NCBI GenBank assembly: GCA_963575745.1
Contig: CAUYUJ010014177.1
Span: forward strand, 1-64,000
DNA: 64,000 bases
Direction: 5' to 3'
Source of the DNA: Prorocentrum cordatum
Taxonomy: Eukaryota; Sar; Dinophyceae; Prorocentrales; Prorocentraceae
Part shown: positions 11,380 to 22,282 of the stretch, piece by piece
Position numbering within the stretch: position 1 is the stretch's first letter
How the letters are laid out: the number at the start of each line of letters is the position of its first letter
Notes under the pieces: model-generated
Databases searched by the model: none
What the model saw: only the letters and a program-made list of their open reading frames with translations
Told to the model about the DNA's origin: nothing
Made by a program: the position numbers and the translations under genes

Positions 11380-13920
11380 ATGGAGGTCACGACCGCCAGC
11401 GCGACGCACTGGTCCTCCTGCCCCGCGCAGCTGGAGGAGGACAACGATGGCAGCTCCGTCCAGGTAATCCTCCTTCCAGAGCATCACCCGACGGAGGAGC
11501 ACGAGCTGGCTGCTGCCGGCCGCGCCGCTCACGGCTTGGGACGGACGGCAGACCTCGTCCCAGCGGTGGCCGCGGCGAAGGGCGGCACCTCGGCAGGCGT
11601 GGGCATCCTAGTCCGTCCTTGGGTGTATCTTCAGCGGGTCGAGTTCGCTGATGACCGCATCGCGGTCCGCTGCTCCGCCCGCCTGAGGCTGCTGGCTTCT
11701 GGATGACGTCCGTGGGTGGCCGCGAGGGCGCGCTGATGGCGTCTGCGTACCTCCGCGCCAGCCAGGACCTCAGTGACCTGAACTTGGACCTGCTGACGAA
11801 CTTGGGCTCGGTGGCGCGGGCCATGCGACGGCCCTTCGTCGCGGGAGCGGACTGGAACATGACGCCCGCTGTGTTGGAGGAGGCACAGCTGCTACCGTCC
11901 ATTGGGGCGCGACTGGCATGCCCCAGCCACGCCCCCCGCGTCGCGGCCACTTCCGCGCGGGAGATCGACTTCTTTTGCGTCGACCAGCTGGCGGAGGTCC
12001 AGGCCGTGCGTCGGTGCGACCGATTTGCGGTCCGCACCCACCGGGCGGTGGTGCTCAGACTGGCCACGCCTCCCCCTGGTGCCACAGTCCTCCGCCTGCG
12101 CCGCCCGAAGGCCTGCCCTGCCAAGATGCTGATCGGGCCGCAGCTGCCCCCACCAGGATGGCAGGGCGCGATCGCTGACCTGCGGGCGGTCACGGCGGCA
12201 GCTGGCTTGGATGCCGCCTGCGGGCGCGCCCTGGACCGATGCGAGGACGAGCTGGCCCGGAGCTTCGGCCTGGCAGAGGGCCGTGCTGCGGACCACTATC
12301 GTGGCAGGAGCGAAGGGGCGCGCCTGGTCAAGGTGCAGCTCCATCGCCAGCGGTAGCAGTGGGCGCCAACTGCGAAGGCGGCCCTCGCCGAGCAGCACTG
12401 GAGCTGGCTCGCCGAGCGCGCGCGCGAGCGGCGTGTCCTCCGACAGTCGGGCAGCCACCAGCACGCCAGGCGCATCCAGGTGAAGCTGCCCTGCTTCGTG
12501 CCGCCCGTGGCGGGCGCGGGCCCGACGCCCTGGCAGTCGTGGCGACGCCTCGTCCGCAGGCTGAATTTCCTGGAGCAGCCCGCGGCGGGGGCGCTCCTGG
12601 GCGACCTCCAGCGGGCGGCGGGCGCAGCCGAGGGCCGCTCGGCCCACCGCCGCTACAAGGCCTGGCTGGACTGGTCCCGCGAGGCCACCGTCGGCGACGG
12701 CGTGCGGAAGGGCTTCCGCTGGATCCGCAAGGCGGCGCCTTGGGCTGCCGACCGCGGGCGGCCTTCCGCGGGCCTCCAGTCGGCGCAGCTGGGGGCAGAG
12801 GCGGCGGCGCGCCCGTGGCAGGCGCTGCGGGGCAAAGGTGGTGGACGCGCGGCGGTCGCCTGGCCCCTGGACATGGGAACCCCCCCACGCCTGCCGAGCG
12901 TTGAGGAGCTGCGCCAGGTCGGGCACTCTTCCCCCTTAATCACGGGCTTGGGCTGCGACGCCTTCCACCCGCGCCACGTCGCCGTGCTGTGCGACGAGGC
13001 GTCCGAGGCCTGCATCGAGCTCTGGCGGCGCATGCTGGGGCTGGGGCACGTGCCGAAGGCCCTGGCAGCGATGCAGATGGTCCTCCTGCCCAAGCCCGAA
13101 GGAGGAGTTCGCGCCATCGGGCTGGTTCCAGGTGCCCCGCGGCCCTTTACGCGGTGGACGAGGAACACCACTGGCTCCAGCTGGGCCTCTCTGCGCCGTC
13201 GGGACTTCATCTACGGCGCGGCAGGTCTGAGCTGCGAGACCTGCGTCTGGATCGGGGCTGCCGCGGCTGAGGTGGCGACCCACCCAGGCGGCGTGCACCG
13301 TGCTCATGGCCCTGTCGAAGGCTACGAGCACATCGCGTGGGCGCTGCTGGCCAAGCGGGCCGAGGCGTTCGGCTTCAACGTGCGCCTGCTGCGCGTCATG
13401 CTCCAGGTGCACGCGACGCCGCGCATCGCCTGCTACCAGGAGGTGGCCACAAAAGCTTGTGCACCCCAGCGCGGCGTCGTGGCAGGGTGCAGTTTCGCGG
13501 ACCTGTGCATGCGCATATTCCTGCTGCCGAGGCTGGGCGCGATCGTGGAGCTGGGCACGGCGCGGGTCGGCAACGTCGTCGACGACATCCAGCTGGCCCA
13601 GACGGGCATGACAAGGCGCGTGGCCGCGCAGGTCAGCGGCGCCTACGAGCTGCTCCGCAAGGGGCTCCTGGCGGACGGCCGCGTCGTGAACGATGGCAAG
13701 GGCGCGGTCCTGGCCAACTCCGCCGGGTGCAGCCGCGAGGTCCAAAGGCGCTGCGCGGCGCTCCGCGGCAGGGGCCGCAAGTCGGCGAGGAACCTGGGCG
13801 TGGACTGCGGCTGCGGGCGGCGGCCTGGCGCGGCCGCGCGGAGCAAGCGCGTGGCCACCGTGATCAGGCGCTCGGCACGCATCCGCGCGCTGCGTGCCGC
13901 TAGAGGCAAAACACTGCAGC
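11380..13920 (+). pseudogene. LINE-2 ORF2, EEP endonuclease and RT part
   Basis: The endonuclease begins with V-I-L-L-P-E-H-H (catalytic Glu, near 11,468) and S-A-G-V-G-I-L-V-R-P-W; a frame change near 11,700 leads to V-A-G-A-D-W-N-M-T-P and A-R-E-I-D-F-F-C-V-D. A stop at 12,354-12,356 precedes the frame that carries the RT: H-P-R-H-V-A-V-L, M-V-L-L-P-K-P-E-G-G and N-V-V-D-D-I-Q-L (YxDD position, near 13,573). At motif A (13,300-13,340) the frame shifts: one frame reads V-L-M-A-L-S-K-A, the next Y-E-H-I-A-W. The usual motif-A Asp is Ala here, so the copy is dead. Confidence 0.75.
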
Positions 13921-13921
13921 T

Positions 13922-13922
13922 C

Positions 13923-13970
<48 letters not shown>
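13922..13970. repeat. (CT)n microsatellite inside LINE-2 ORF2
   Basis: About 24 CT units sit between the RT and the downstream zinc/RNase H part of LINE-2; in frame they read Leu-Ser. LINE-3 has no equivalent, so it is a secondary expansion within the element. Confidence 0.95.
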
Positions 13971-13973
<3 letters not shown>

Positions 13974-15907
13974 CCACGCCTGCCGGTACCTGGGGGGGCG
14001 GTGTTGCGGGGAGGGCGTGGAGTGGGATCGAGCCGATGCGCCGAGCTGCGCATGCCGCCCTCTTCGTTCGGACCGCTCGTCGCTCCCTCACCCTCGACCT
14101 CCACCTCACTCCCTCGGCGCCAAGGTCGGTCGACCCTGCGTGCGCCTGCACGGTGGGTCCGGTCCACTTGCTCGCTCAGGTTGTCTGGGAGTCGCGGCTG
14201 CCTCGGGAGTGGATAGCCCGAGTTCTGTCTGCCTCCGAGGCCACTCTGGCTCGGCCCGCAGGTGTAAAGAATGAGTGGGCCCTCGTCCGCGGCCCGATTT
14301 CGGCGGCCTTGGCAAGCTGTAGGCGCATCGGCTGGAAGCTGGGCCCTGCAGTCTGCACGCTAGATACCAGCGAGGGCCTCAAGGTCGCGGTCTGCCCGAG
14401 ATCTGCGCTGCACCTCGCGCGTCTGAGCACGGAGGACTGGCTGCTGGATCGAGCCCAGCAGAGCTTCGAGTACATGTCTGGCCTCCCAGCCCGCTCCTAC
14501 CTTGCCCCCCTCCGTCGCCTCTGCATCGGTAGGACGGACCCTGAGTGGACAGTTCGACACCAGGCGACTCTCCGCGCGATTGTCTCGAATGGCGTGTGGG
14601 ACCAGGCCCGCAAAGTTCGCCACGGCCTCACGCGCAGTCGCACGTGCCCACTTTGTTGCGTCGAATCTTGCCCAGGGACCTTTTAGGCCTGGGTGACGCG
14701 CCAGTGCTCAGCGACGCGGGCCTCCGTCCGTGAGTTTGACCTCCCCCCCCCCTGCGGCGGGACCTCGGGGTGCACTCGACTTGGGCCCTCTGGAGGCATG
14801 CCCTGGTCCCCGCCCCTCGCCCCTTTGTCCCCCGCCCTGCGCCCTCCCTCCTCGTCCAGTGGCTCGAGCGGCTTGGCTCTTGTAGCATCGAAGGCGAGGC
14901 CTTCGGCGACGGCTCCTGTGCCGCGCCAGTGCAGGGATACCCCCGACTCAGTCGAGCGGGCTGGTCTGTTGTCCAGGTGGACGGGCAAGGATGCCTGACA
15001 GCTTCCTTTTGCTGCCCGTTCCCAGGGCTGCACCAGGCGTCTGATCTGGCGCACGTGGCCTGGGCCCTACTGCTTCCACTCGGACTGCGCCTGGGTGGTT
15101 TCCAGCTTCGAGCGCGGGCGCGCCGAGACCACTGGTGCCCGGTGCGAAGCAGCCGACCTCTGGGCGCGCATCTGGGATCCCGTGGACGACCTAGGTGGCG
15201 ACGTCACAGTTGTGAGGGTCAACGGCCACGCTCGACGCTGCCACCACAGTGCCGTCGAGCGTGGCCTGATCAAGCGCTGGGGGAACCACTGCGCCGACCT
15301 CGGCGCCCGACAGGGCGCTGCCCTCCACCCCGCGGACAGTGCCGCGGTGGAGCGGGTCAAGCGCACCTTTCACCAGGTGACGCTTGTCGCCAAGTTTTTG
15401 GCTCGGGTGCCGTGCTCAGCGGACCCCGGCCAGCACGACGCGCCGCGGCACGGCCACATGCGAAGTGTTCGGCTCGGAGGGACAGCCCCCGCGCTGACGG
15501 CAGACGTGGTGCTGCCCGCTGGCGTGCGCGAGCCTGTGCCGTGCGGCAAGGGCTTCCGCTGCTGCCGCTGCTACCGCGTCGCCAGGACGCGTGATGGCTA
15601 CACGCCTGCGGCGTGCAGCCCAGGAGGTGGCTACCGCGCATGGCGCATGGGCCCTTTCCTTGTCTGCGCGAGGTGCGGAGCGCACTCGAGCGAGAACGCT
15701 CAGCTCCTCGCGCAGCCTTGCCTCGGGGTCGTGCCCCCGCAGACGCGGCCCCGCTTGGGTCGCCTGTGGGAGGGCAAGCACCCGCGCACTGGTCTTCCTC
15801 TGCCCTTGGCCAGCGGCCAGGTTAGGCCTCGGCCGTTCACGGACTTCGCCCTCGACAGCCTGGTCGGTGACCTGGTAGTCGTGGACGAAGCTGCGGACAG
15901 GCTGTAG
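13971..15907 (+). pseudogene. LINE-2 ORF2, zinc motif, RNase H and C-terminal domain
   Basis: Frame 14,036-14,686 holds the post-RT region (I-V-S-N-G-V-W-D-Q-A-R-K) ending in C-P-L-C-C. The RNase H start lies in the 14,770 frame (E-A-F-G-D-G-S, then R-A-G-W-S-V-V). A frameshift near 15,070 leads to H-S-D-C-A-W-V-V, V-N-G-H-A-R-R and R-W-G-N-H-C-A-D-L-G-A-R-Q-G-A. The Glu position reads Asp (A-S-D-L-A-H). The C-terminus has two Cys pairs (C-C-R-C and V-C-A-R-C-G) and the G-K-H-P-R-T-G-L-P-L-P block, and stops at 15,905-15,907. Confidence 0.75.
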
Positions 15908-16022
15908 GTCCCTGGCTGCGCCTGCTGGCACTCCCCTTTGGGGAGGTGTTCGGGCCCCTTTTCCCACGGTCGGGCTCGTGCCCGAGCCGCCTAGTTGTGC
16001 CTGCACGCTTGGCGCCGCGCCT

Positions 16023-16062
16023 GATGAAACTCCTCCTCCTCCTCATCATCATCATCATCATT

Positions 16063-16130
<68 letters not shown>

Positions 16131-16175
16131 CATCAGCATCATCATCAACGTCATCATCATCATCATCAGCATCAG

Positions 16176-16239
<64 letters not shown>

Positions 16240-16495
16240 GTCGTTATCAGCATAATCACCATCATGTTCATCATCAACATCCTCATCATCATCGTCCTCC
16301 TCCTCCTCCTCCTCATCCTCATCCCCATCCTCCTCCTCCTCCTCCTCCTCCTCCTCCTCCTCCTCCTCGTCATCATCAGCATCATCATCACCATCGTTAT
16401 CTTTTTCCTCCTCCTCCCCCTCCTCATCCTCATCCCCATCCTCATCCTCCTCCTTATCCTCATCCACATCCTCCTCCTTCTCCCCCCTTACCGTT
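16023..16495. repeat. (ATC)n-(CCT)n compound tract
   Basis: CTC repeats pass into about 230 bp of ATC, then alternating CCT and CAT/ATC blocks. The tract follows the LINE-2 3' UTR directly. Confidence 0.95.
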
Positions 16496-16805
16496 GTTCC
16501 TCACTCGCCAGGGGGGGAAGCGAGAAGATAATGCCTTCCCAGAAGGCTGGGAAAGCCCCCGGGCCTTCTGAGAAGTGCTCAGGGGGAGAAGGAGGAGGAG
16601 GAGGAGGAGGAGGAGGAGGAGGAGGAGGAGGAGGAGGGGGAGGAGGGGACGGGGAGGAGGGAGGAGGAGGAGAGGAGGAGGAGGAGAGGAGGAGGAGGAG
16701 GAGAGGAAGAGGAGGAGGTGGAGGAGGAGGACGGGGGAGGGTAGGGGGCGGGGATTGAGAAGGGGGCGGAGGAGGAGGAGGAGGAGGAGGAGGAGGAGGA
16801 GGAGG

Positions 16806-17082
16806 ACCAGTGTAAACCCAAGAGACAACAACGATGTCGGAATAAACCCTCCCTCCAGGCTTCCTCTTCATAGGCCCCTACATTGGTTCACTCCCATTGA
16901 GGGAACTAACGGCTCCGTTGGAGGGCAACCGCTTGAATACCCTGCACCATGCTAAAACATTGTTTTCGGGATTCCAGCGCCACAGGTCAACCTGACTGTT
17001 GCGTGTTGACGATCTAGCATGGTGCCAGAACGCCATTCCTAGGACTTCAACACAGCGAATCAACGTAACTGTTGCGCCCGCG
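16806..17082 (+). repeat. Segment L of module M1
   Basis: It begins ACCAGTGTAAACCCAAG immediately after (GGA)n. It is homologous along its length to 33,832-34,110 and 38,925-39,210. It contains two related sub-blocks about 72 bp apart, GGGATTCCAGCGCCAC and GGACTTCAACACAGCGAATC. No ORF or RNA fold was recognised. Confidence 0.85.
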
Positions 17083-17174
17083 TAATTTTGAATCCTTGCA
17101 TAACACCATTCCTGGACGTTGATGATGGGAACCCGTGAAACGCTTGTAACTAAGAAAAAAACGACTGTTTACGG

Positions 17175-17514
17175 CGCTCAGGCGAGAACCACGTTTTGAA
17201 AAGAAACCGCCCTCAACTCGCAAAACTCTTGCAAGCTCTTAAAACGAATGTGCGCCGCGCTAAGGCGAGAATCACACTTTGAAAAGGAACCACCCTCAAT
17301 CCGTGAAAATTCTGATATGGTTTTAAACGAATGTGCGCCGCTCTAAGGCGAGAGCCGCATGTTGCAAACCACCCGCCCTCGATCCGTGAAGCTCTTGCAA
17401 CTTTTCAAAACGAATGTGCGCCGCGCTAAGGCGAGAGCCACGTTGTGAATATGGCCCGCCCTCGAGGTGTGAAACTCTAGTTCAGTTTGAAACGAATGTG
17501 CGCCGCGCTCAGGC
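17175..17514 (+). repeat. 83-bp tandem array, left part (M1)
   Basis: Four units share the core GTGCGCCGCGCTAAGGCGAG followed by AGCCACATTTTGAAAA, CCGCCCTCAATCCGTGAA and CTCTTGCAA. GAATGTGCGCC starts fall at 17,246, 17,329, 17,412 and 17,494, giving an 82-83 bp period. The array breaks off inside a unit at the LINE-3 insertion. Confidence 0.9.
17500..17514 (+). repeat. Left 15-bp target site duplication of LINE-3
   Basis: GCGCCGCGCTCAGGC, identical to 22,268-22,282. The match ends on both sides (T versus A upstream, T versus G downstream). Confidence 0.9.
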
Positions 17515-19183
17515 TGCTGCTGGAGCTGCCGCCGGGGGCGGCCCGTGGAGCAAGGCCACGTCCCAGCGGCGTGGCTGGCCGTGGCGCGTCTTGCCGCATG
17601 CTGAGGTTGCGTCGCGATGGAGCCCGAGGCGGCGGCGGGTGCCAGACGGCATCTGGGAGCCTGCCAGGCGGGCTGCTGCGCGGTGGAGCGGATGGCCGTG
17701 GCGAGGAGTGCGCGCGGGCGAGGCTGCGCATCCTGGGCCCGGCACGCGCATTCTCGTGGCTAACGCAACGAGCCGGCGCGCCAGCTGGCGCGGGCTGCTG
17801 GCTGCCGGGGCAGACGTGCATTGCATCCAGGAGGCGCGCGTGCCCGAGGACGAGGGTTCGGCTGCCGCCGCGGTTGCAGAAGCTCGGCGCCGCGGACTCC
17901 GCTTGCAGCTTGGGGCCGCTGGCGAAGGCACCCATCTGTTGGCGTTCGCGCGCAGGGAGGGCTTGCATGGCCTCCGCGCTGTGCAGATGGACGGCCTGAC
18001 TCCAGAGCAGGCGTGCTGGCTGCAGTGCGCAGTCGTTCACCTTGGAGGCCGTCGGGCATTGCACATCGTGCAGGTCTATGGCCATGCTGATGGCGCTGCC
18101 GCTGTGGAGGACAACGAGGCGCTCCTGCTAGCAGCGTTGTCGTGGCTCCGCTCGCTGGGCGACGTGCCGGCGCTGCTGGTGGGCGACTTCAACCTTACGC
18201 TTCATGGGGCCAACGTGGAGCCCCTCCTGGCCATGGCCGGCTGGCAGGATGTCCTCGCGCCGGCTGGGCCCACCTGCTTGCCTAGCTCGGGAACCCCATC
18301 CAGGATCGACTACGTGCTCGCCAATGGAGCGGCGATGGATCACGTTGTATCTGCAGGGCTGCGCTGGGACCTGGGGCTCGCGACGCATGCAGCGCTCGAG
18401 GTGGAGCTGGCCGTCGAGGCGCCAGAGCACGCAGCCATGAGACGGCGGCCTCTGACGCTTGCCGGGTCTGCTGCGGATGGGTGGCCTGGCGCCCGCCAGG
18501 CCGTCACCGACGAGGTGCTGCAGGAACACGAGGCGGCGTTTCGCGCCGGCCTCCGCCACGGCCGCATCGCTCACTCCTGGGGCGCGCTGGAGGCTGCCAT
18601 GCGCCAGTGGCTGAGCCGGCGCATGGGCCACCTGCAGCCGCGGGAACGGCGGTACGCCAGCACGAGGTGGCAGGCGAATCGCCCGCGGGCCACTGGTGCT
18701 GGTGGAGAGGCGTGCGACAAGGCTGCCGATGCTGCGTTGCTCCGGCTCCGGCGGCTGCGCGCCATGCGACATGCCGCGTGCCGCTGGGGTCTCGGGTGCC
18801 ATCAGGCGCGGGCCGTTGCCTTGGCCCTGTGCCGGGATAAGCCGGGCGGGAGCGCATGGACGGCGGACTCGCAGAGGCTCACCGTGGTGCCGGGCCTGCT
18901 TGAGAGCTGTATCCAGAGAGCCGAGCGCGAGCATGAGGAGGCGCAGCGGGCTGCTCGCGACCGCCGCCGTAGCTCCTGGCGCGAGTGGGCGCAGCAGGCG
19001 ATGGCAAACGGCGGAGGCCGGCTGTACAAGTGGATCCGCTCGGACGGCGCCCTGCCGGCCGCCCTCGTGCCTGACCCTGGAGCTGATGGCGGCGCGGCAG
19101 CTGCGCCGCATGGTGGCTGGCGCTGGTGCTGCTCTCTGCGAGGTGGTGCTGCTGCCCAGCTCCGTTACCTGGAGCACCACTAG
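17515..19183 (+). pseudogene. LINE-3 ORF2, EEP endonuclease segment
   Basis: The frame runs in from the upstream array (ATG at 17,414 within an 83-bp unit). Retroelement similarity begins with E-A-A-H-P-G-P-G-T, then I-L-V-A-N-A-T-S, H-C-I-Q-E-A-R-V (catalytic Glu, near 17,830), L-V-G-D-F-N-L-T-L (18,178-18,200), S-R-I-D-Y-V-L-A-N-G (18,298-18,327) and A-T-H-A-A-L-E-V (catalytic His, near 18,385). All active-site positions are intact. A helical Arg/Ala-rich linker leads to a TAG at 19,181-19,183. The codons on either side keep the same frame into the RT, so this looks like a TGG-to-TAG mutation. Confidence 0.85.
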
Positions 19184-20173
19184 CGGGCGTTGTGGCAAAG
19201 GAACACGCCGCCGACGCCTCGCCTGGAGCAGTGGCTCGTCGAGCTCGACTGCCTACCTCCCTTCCCGGAGAGGGCGCCTTGGACGGCTGATCTGGTCCAC
19301 GCGATCCTCCAGAAGATGGCGAAGAACAAGGCGCCCGGCCTGGACGGATGGGCCGTTGCGGAGCTGCGCCTCCTGCCCGCCGAGTTGCTCGAGTGGATCG
19401 CGGAGCTCTTCGAAACCGTCGAGCAAACGGGCCGCTGGCCACCAGAGTTGTGCAGTCCAGAAGGTCTGCTGCTCCCCAAGCCGGGCGACGGCGGGCCGAT
19501 GGACCGCAGGCCGATCTGGCTGCTCCCCATGCTGTACCGCGCCTGGGTCGCAGGCAGGGCGCAGCTGTTTGCGCGATGGCGCATGGCGTGGGGCGACGCT
19601 GACGGCGGCATCGGCTCCGAGGAGCTCGCGTGGGACCTCGCCCTCAAGCTGGAGGCCGCGGAGGCAGCCGGAGAGGCCATTTGTGGCGCAGCCCTTGACT
19701 GGCGCAAGGCCTTCGACCACGTCAGCCTGCAGCTCCTGGAGCAGGTGCTGACGCGAGCTGGCGTTCCCGAGTGGATGCACGGCCCGCTCCTCGCCGCATA
19801 CACTGCGCCCCGCAGGCTGCGCGTCGATGGCGCCCTCGGCGGCCCGTGGGTGCCAACCAGCGGGGTTCTCCCTGGATGCGCGCTGGCCGTCTTCGTGCTC
19901 AGTGTCTTGGTGCGGCCGTGGCACCAGCACACGGGGCGTGTGGACGGCGGTCTAAAGCGCCGCGTGTATGTCGACGACCTCACGGTGTGGGCGCGCGGGG
20001 ACCCAGACGCCACTGCCGAGGCGGTCGCCGAGGCCCTGCGGATCACCCGTGCGTACGAGGCAGACATGGATTGGCGGCCGCACGAGGTCAAGAGCCGCCA
20101 GTTCGCCAACCTGGCTTCTGTCCGGCGGTGGCTCCAGGACGAGATGCCGTCGATCTCCGCTGGGACTGCATGA
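19184..20173 (+). pseudogene. LINE-3 ORF2, reverse transcriptase segment
   Basis: Same frame as the endonuclease. RT motifs in order: N-K-A-P-G-L-D-G-W (19,325), L-L-L-P-K-P-G-D-G (19,470), A-L-D-W-R-K-A-F-D-H-V (motif A Asp, 19,690-19,725), T-S-G-V-L-P-G-C (motif B, 19,856), V-Y-V-D-D-L-T-V-W (motif C, 19,963-19,990) and E-V-K-S-R-Q-F (motif D region). Motifs A, B and C look catalytically competent. A frameshift near 20,150-20,175 moves the protein into the next frame (G-L-H-E-I-R-D-L-G-I-V). Confidence 0.85.
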
Positions 20174-22205
20174 GATCCGCGACCTCGGGATCGTCGCGGT
20201 CGCCGGCAAGCGGCGCAAGCGCCCCGTGGCCACGGCGCGGGTGCAGCTGGCCTGCGGCCGCTTTGCGCGCATCCGCCGCCTGCCCGTGCCTTTCCGCTGG
20301 CGGTGTCTGCTGGGAGCGTCCGCCGGCACGGCCGCGGGCACCTACGGCTTCTCCTGCGGCCGCCCGGCCGCGAGCGAGCTGGATCGGCTGCGCCGCGCTG
20401 CCAAGGCTGCCACCGGCCATGGGCCCCGGGCAGCCGCCGAGATCGTTTTCGGCGTGCTCAGCCCCACGTGGCGCCTGGACCCCAAGGCAGCGGTGATCGT
20501 CGCGCCGGTGCTGCAAGCTTCGCGGGCGCTCCGGGCTGGCCAGCTGGACCTCGCCGTGTGGCGCAACACCTCGGCGGCTGTCCGCGCCGGAGCTGGGCGC
20601 GCCGTCGGGCCGGTGGCCGCTGCCTTGCGCAGTTTGCGCGAGCTGGGCCTGGGCGACGACGTGGAGAGCTGGGTGGGCGTGCCGTCTGCGCCGCGCGGCC
20701 GGTGCCCTGCAGAGCGGTCGCGGCGATCCACTGAACGCGCGGCGATGGCGGCGCGGCACCGGGCGGAGTGCTGCAAGCTCGCGTCTCGCCGGCCGTGTTT
20801 TGCCCACTTGGCCAGCGGCGTGGACAGGTGGGCGACGCGCCGCCCGCTTGTCACCGACGCCCTGTCTCCCGAGGCCGCTAGCGCCTTGCGCAGCGTCGTG
20901 TGCGGCGGCGTCGTCACCGAGGCCATCGCGGCGAAGTGGAACGGCAATGCTGGCACTTGCCCGCGCTGCGGGCTGGCCCCCGAGGACCTCGAGCATCGCC
21001 TGTGGCTGTGCCCTGCCTGGGAGGGCCCCCGCCGCGCCGCGCTGGCCGCAGCGCCGCGAACCGAGACGCTGCCCAGTGACGCCAGGGCTCTGCGGCAGTT
21101 GCTGCCGGCCGGGGTCGCCTCCACTGGAGTCCTCGCGCCGCCGCCGTTGCTCGCCGCCCTTGCAGAGACAGCAGGGAGCGAGTGCCCGCAGCTTCCACCC
21201 CAGGCCGCGCGGCTCCCTGAGGCGCCCCGCCGGACGGTGTGGAGCGACGGGGCCTGCCTCCACCCTACTGACCCGCTGCAGGCGCGCGCGGCATGGGGCC
21301 TGCGGTGCGAGGGCCTCGAGGGCCCGAATCTCGCCGGACCGGTCGACGGTCTGCAGACGGCACAGCGGGCCGAGGTGACATCCGCCGTGGCGGCGGCCCG
21401 CATCGTCGGGGGCCCCGTCGACCTCGCTGCAGACAGCCAGTACGTCGTGCAGTCTTGCGCCCAGATCGTAGCTGGCTCCGACGTGCGTGACTGGGAGCAC
21501 GCCGACTTGTGGCTGTAGCTGGCGGACGCCGTGCGCGCCGGGCGGCTGCGGGCCCGCTGGGCCCCAGCCCACAAGTCGCCGGCTGAGGCGCGGCGCTTGG
21601 GCCTGAGCGAGCGCGACCGCCTCGGCAACGCCGCGGCTGACAGCAGCGCCGGCGCCGCCGCGGTGCAGCGGGCAGTGCCAGGCGAGCTGGCGCGCGGCCG
21701 CCTCAGGGAGCTGGAACTGCTGGAAGCGGCGCAGCGGGTGCAAGCGGCTGCCCAGCAAGCGGCCTTGGCCGCCGCGCCAGCGCGCCAGCGCCGCGGCCGG
21801 CCCATCTGGCGGGCTGTCCGCCGCGGGGCTCGCACTCGCGCGGAGTCCGCCCCAGCGGCCCCCGCCCTGCCCGGCCACGCCCGCGCGGCTCCGCCGGCTG
21901 CCCGGCCGCGCCGGAGTGGCAGCGCCGAGCCCGTCAGCGCTGGCGCCATGCTGGCGACATTCTTCTCGGGGCGCTCGTGGTGGCCGCACTCCCTCGACCA
22001 AGGTCCCGGATCCGTTCGTTGCCTTCGCTGCGGTGGCAGCGCCGGGACCGCGGCGGCCATGCTGGGAGGCGCGTGTCCAGGCTGGCAGGACCGGCTGCCA
22101 GCGCGGGGGCAGGAGCTGTTGCTCCTCTGCGTTGGGGGCAACGCAGCTGAATTCGCTGCCTTAGCTGCGCGCCGCATCGCGCAGCTGCCCAAGGTGCCCG
22201 ATTAG
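20164..22205 (+). pseudogene. LINE-3 ORF2, zinc motif and RNase H segment
   Basis: Post-RT thumb and linker are followed by a CCHC-type motif (C-P-R-C-G ... H-R-L-W-L-C, 20,959-21,012). The RNase H domain shows W-S-D-G-A-C-L (21,240), Q-R-A-E-V-T-S-A-V (21,364), A-A-D-S-Q-Y-V-V (21,428) and D-R-L-G-N-A-A-A-D (21,621-21,645), all four catalytic acids. A TAG at 21,516-21,518 interrupts the domain in frame (D-L-W-L-stop-L-A-D-A-V), consistent with CAG or TGG to TAG. A final C-L-R-C-G pair precedes the TAG at 22,203-22,205. The 3' UTR is only about 60 bp. Confidence 0.85.
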
Positions 22206-22267
22206 GTCGGCACCGTGCTGGGGCGCCGGCGGCCGCGCCGTTTCGCCCTCTGTCCGCGAGTCAAAAA

Positions 22268-22282
22268 GCGCCGCGCTCAGGC
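22268..22282 (+). repeat. Right 15-bp target site duplication of LINE-3
   Basis: Identical to 17,500-17,514 and preceded directly by the AAAAA tail. Confidence 0.9.

Larger units (their letters stand above)
8046..16022 (+). mobile_element. LINE-2: near full-length, decayed non-LTR retrotransposon
   Basis: All modules are present in order: ORF1 (8308-9649), a 1.7-kb spacer with internal repeats, EEP endonuclease (about 11,450-12,060), RT (about 12,900-13,610), zinc motif (about 14,640), RNase H (about 14,885-15,360), C-terminal zinc domain (to 15,907) and a short 3' UTR. At least six frameshifts interrupt it. It is flanked by a compound ATC/CCT tract on the 5' side and by (CTC)/(ATC)n on the 3' side. 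No flanking duplication is visible because both ends abut simple repeats. Confidence 0.8.
17515..22267 (+). mobile_element. LINE-3: young non-LTR insertion with 15-bp TSD
   Basis: The 4,753-bp insertion splits one 83-bp unit; the 15-bp duplicated target lies on both sides, and five A residues (22,263-22,267) precede the right copy. It carries ORF2 only, without ORF1, so it is either a 5'-truncated copy or a one-ORF element. EEP, RT, zinc motif and RNase H all keep their catalytic residues. Decay is limited to two in-frame TAG codons and one frameshift, so it is the best-preserved element in the window. Confidence 0.9.

Noticed and set aside
17175-17514. 83-bp unit as a spliced-leader RNA gene cluster
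   Set aside because: The reverse strand has AATGTGGCTCTCG, which resembles the leader only weakly (about 9 of 15), and no donor site or Sm-like site follows.
19181-21518. TAG reassigned to an amino acid
   Set aside because: LINE-2, LINE-3 and the LINE-4 ORF end at TAG themselves, and the same elements carry frameshifts, so decay is sufficient.
20088-22192. Two 600-codon minus-strand ORFs opposite LINE-3
   Set aside because: They are shadows of the GC-rich RT/RNase H coding strand and show no domain of their own.
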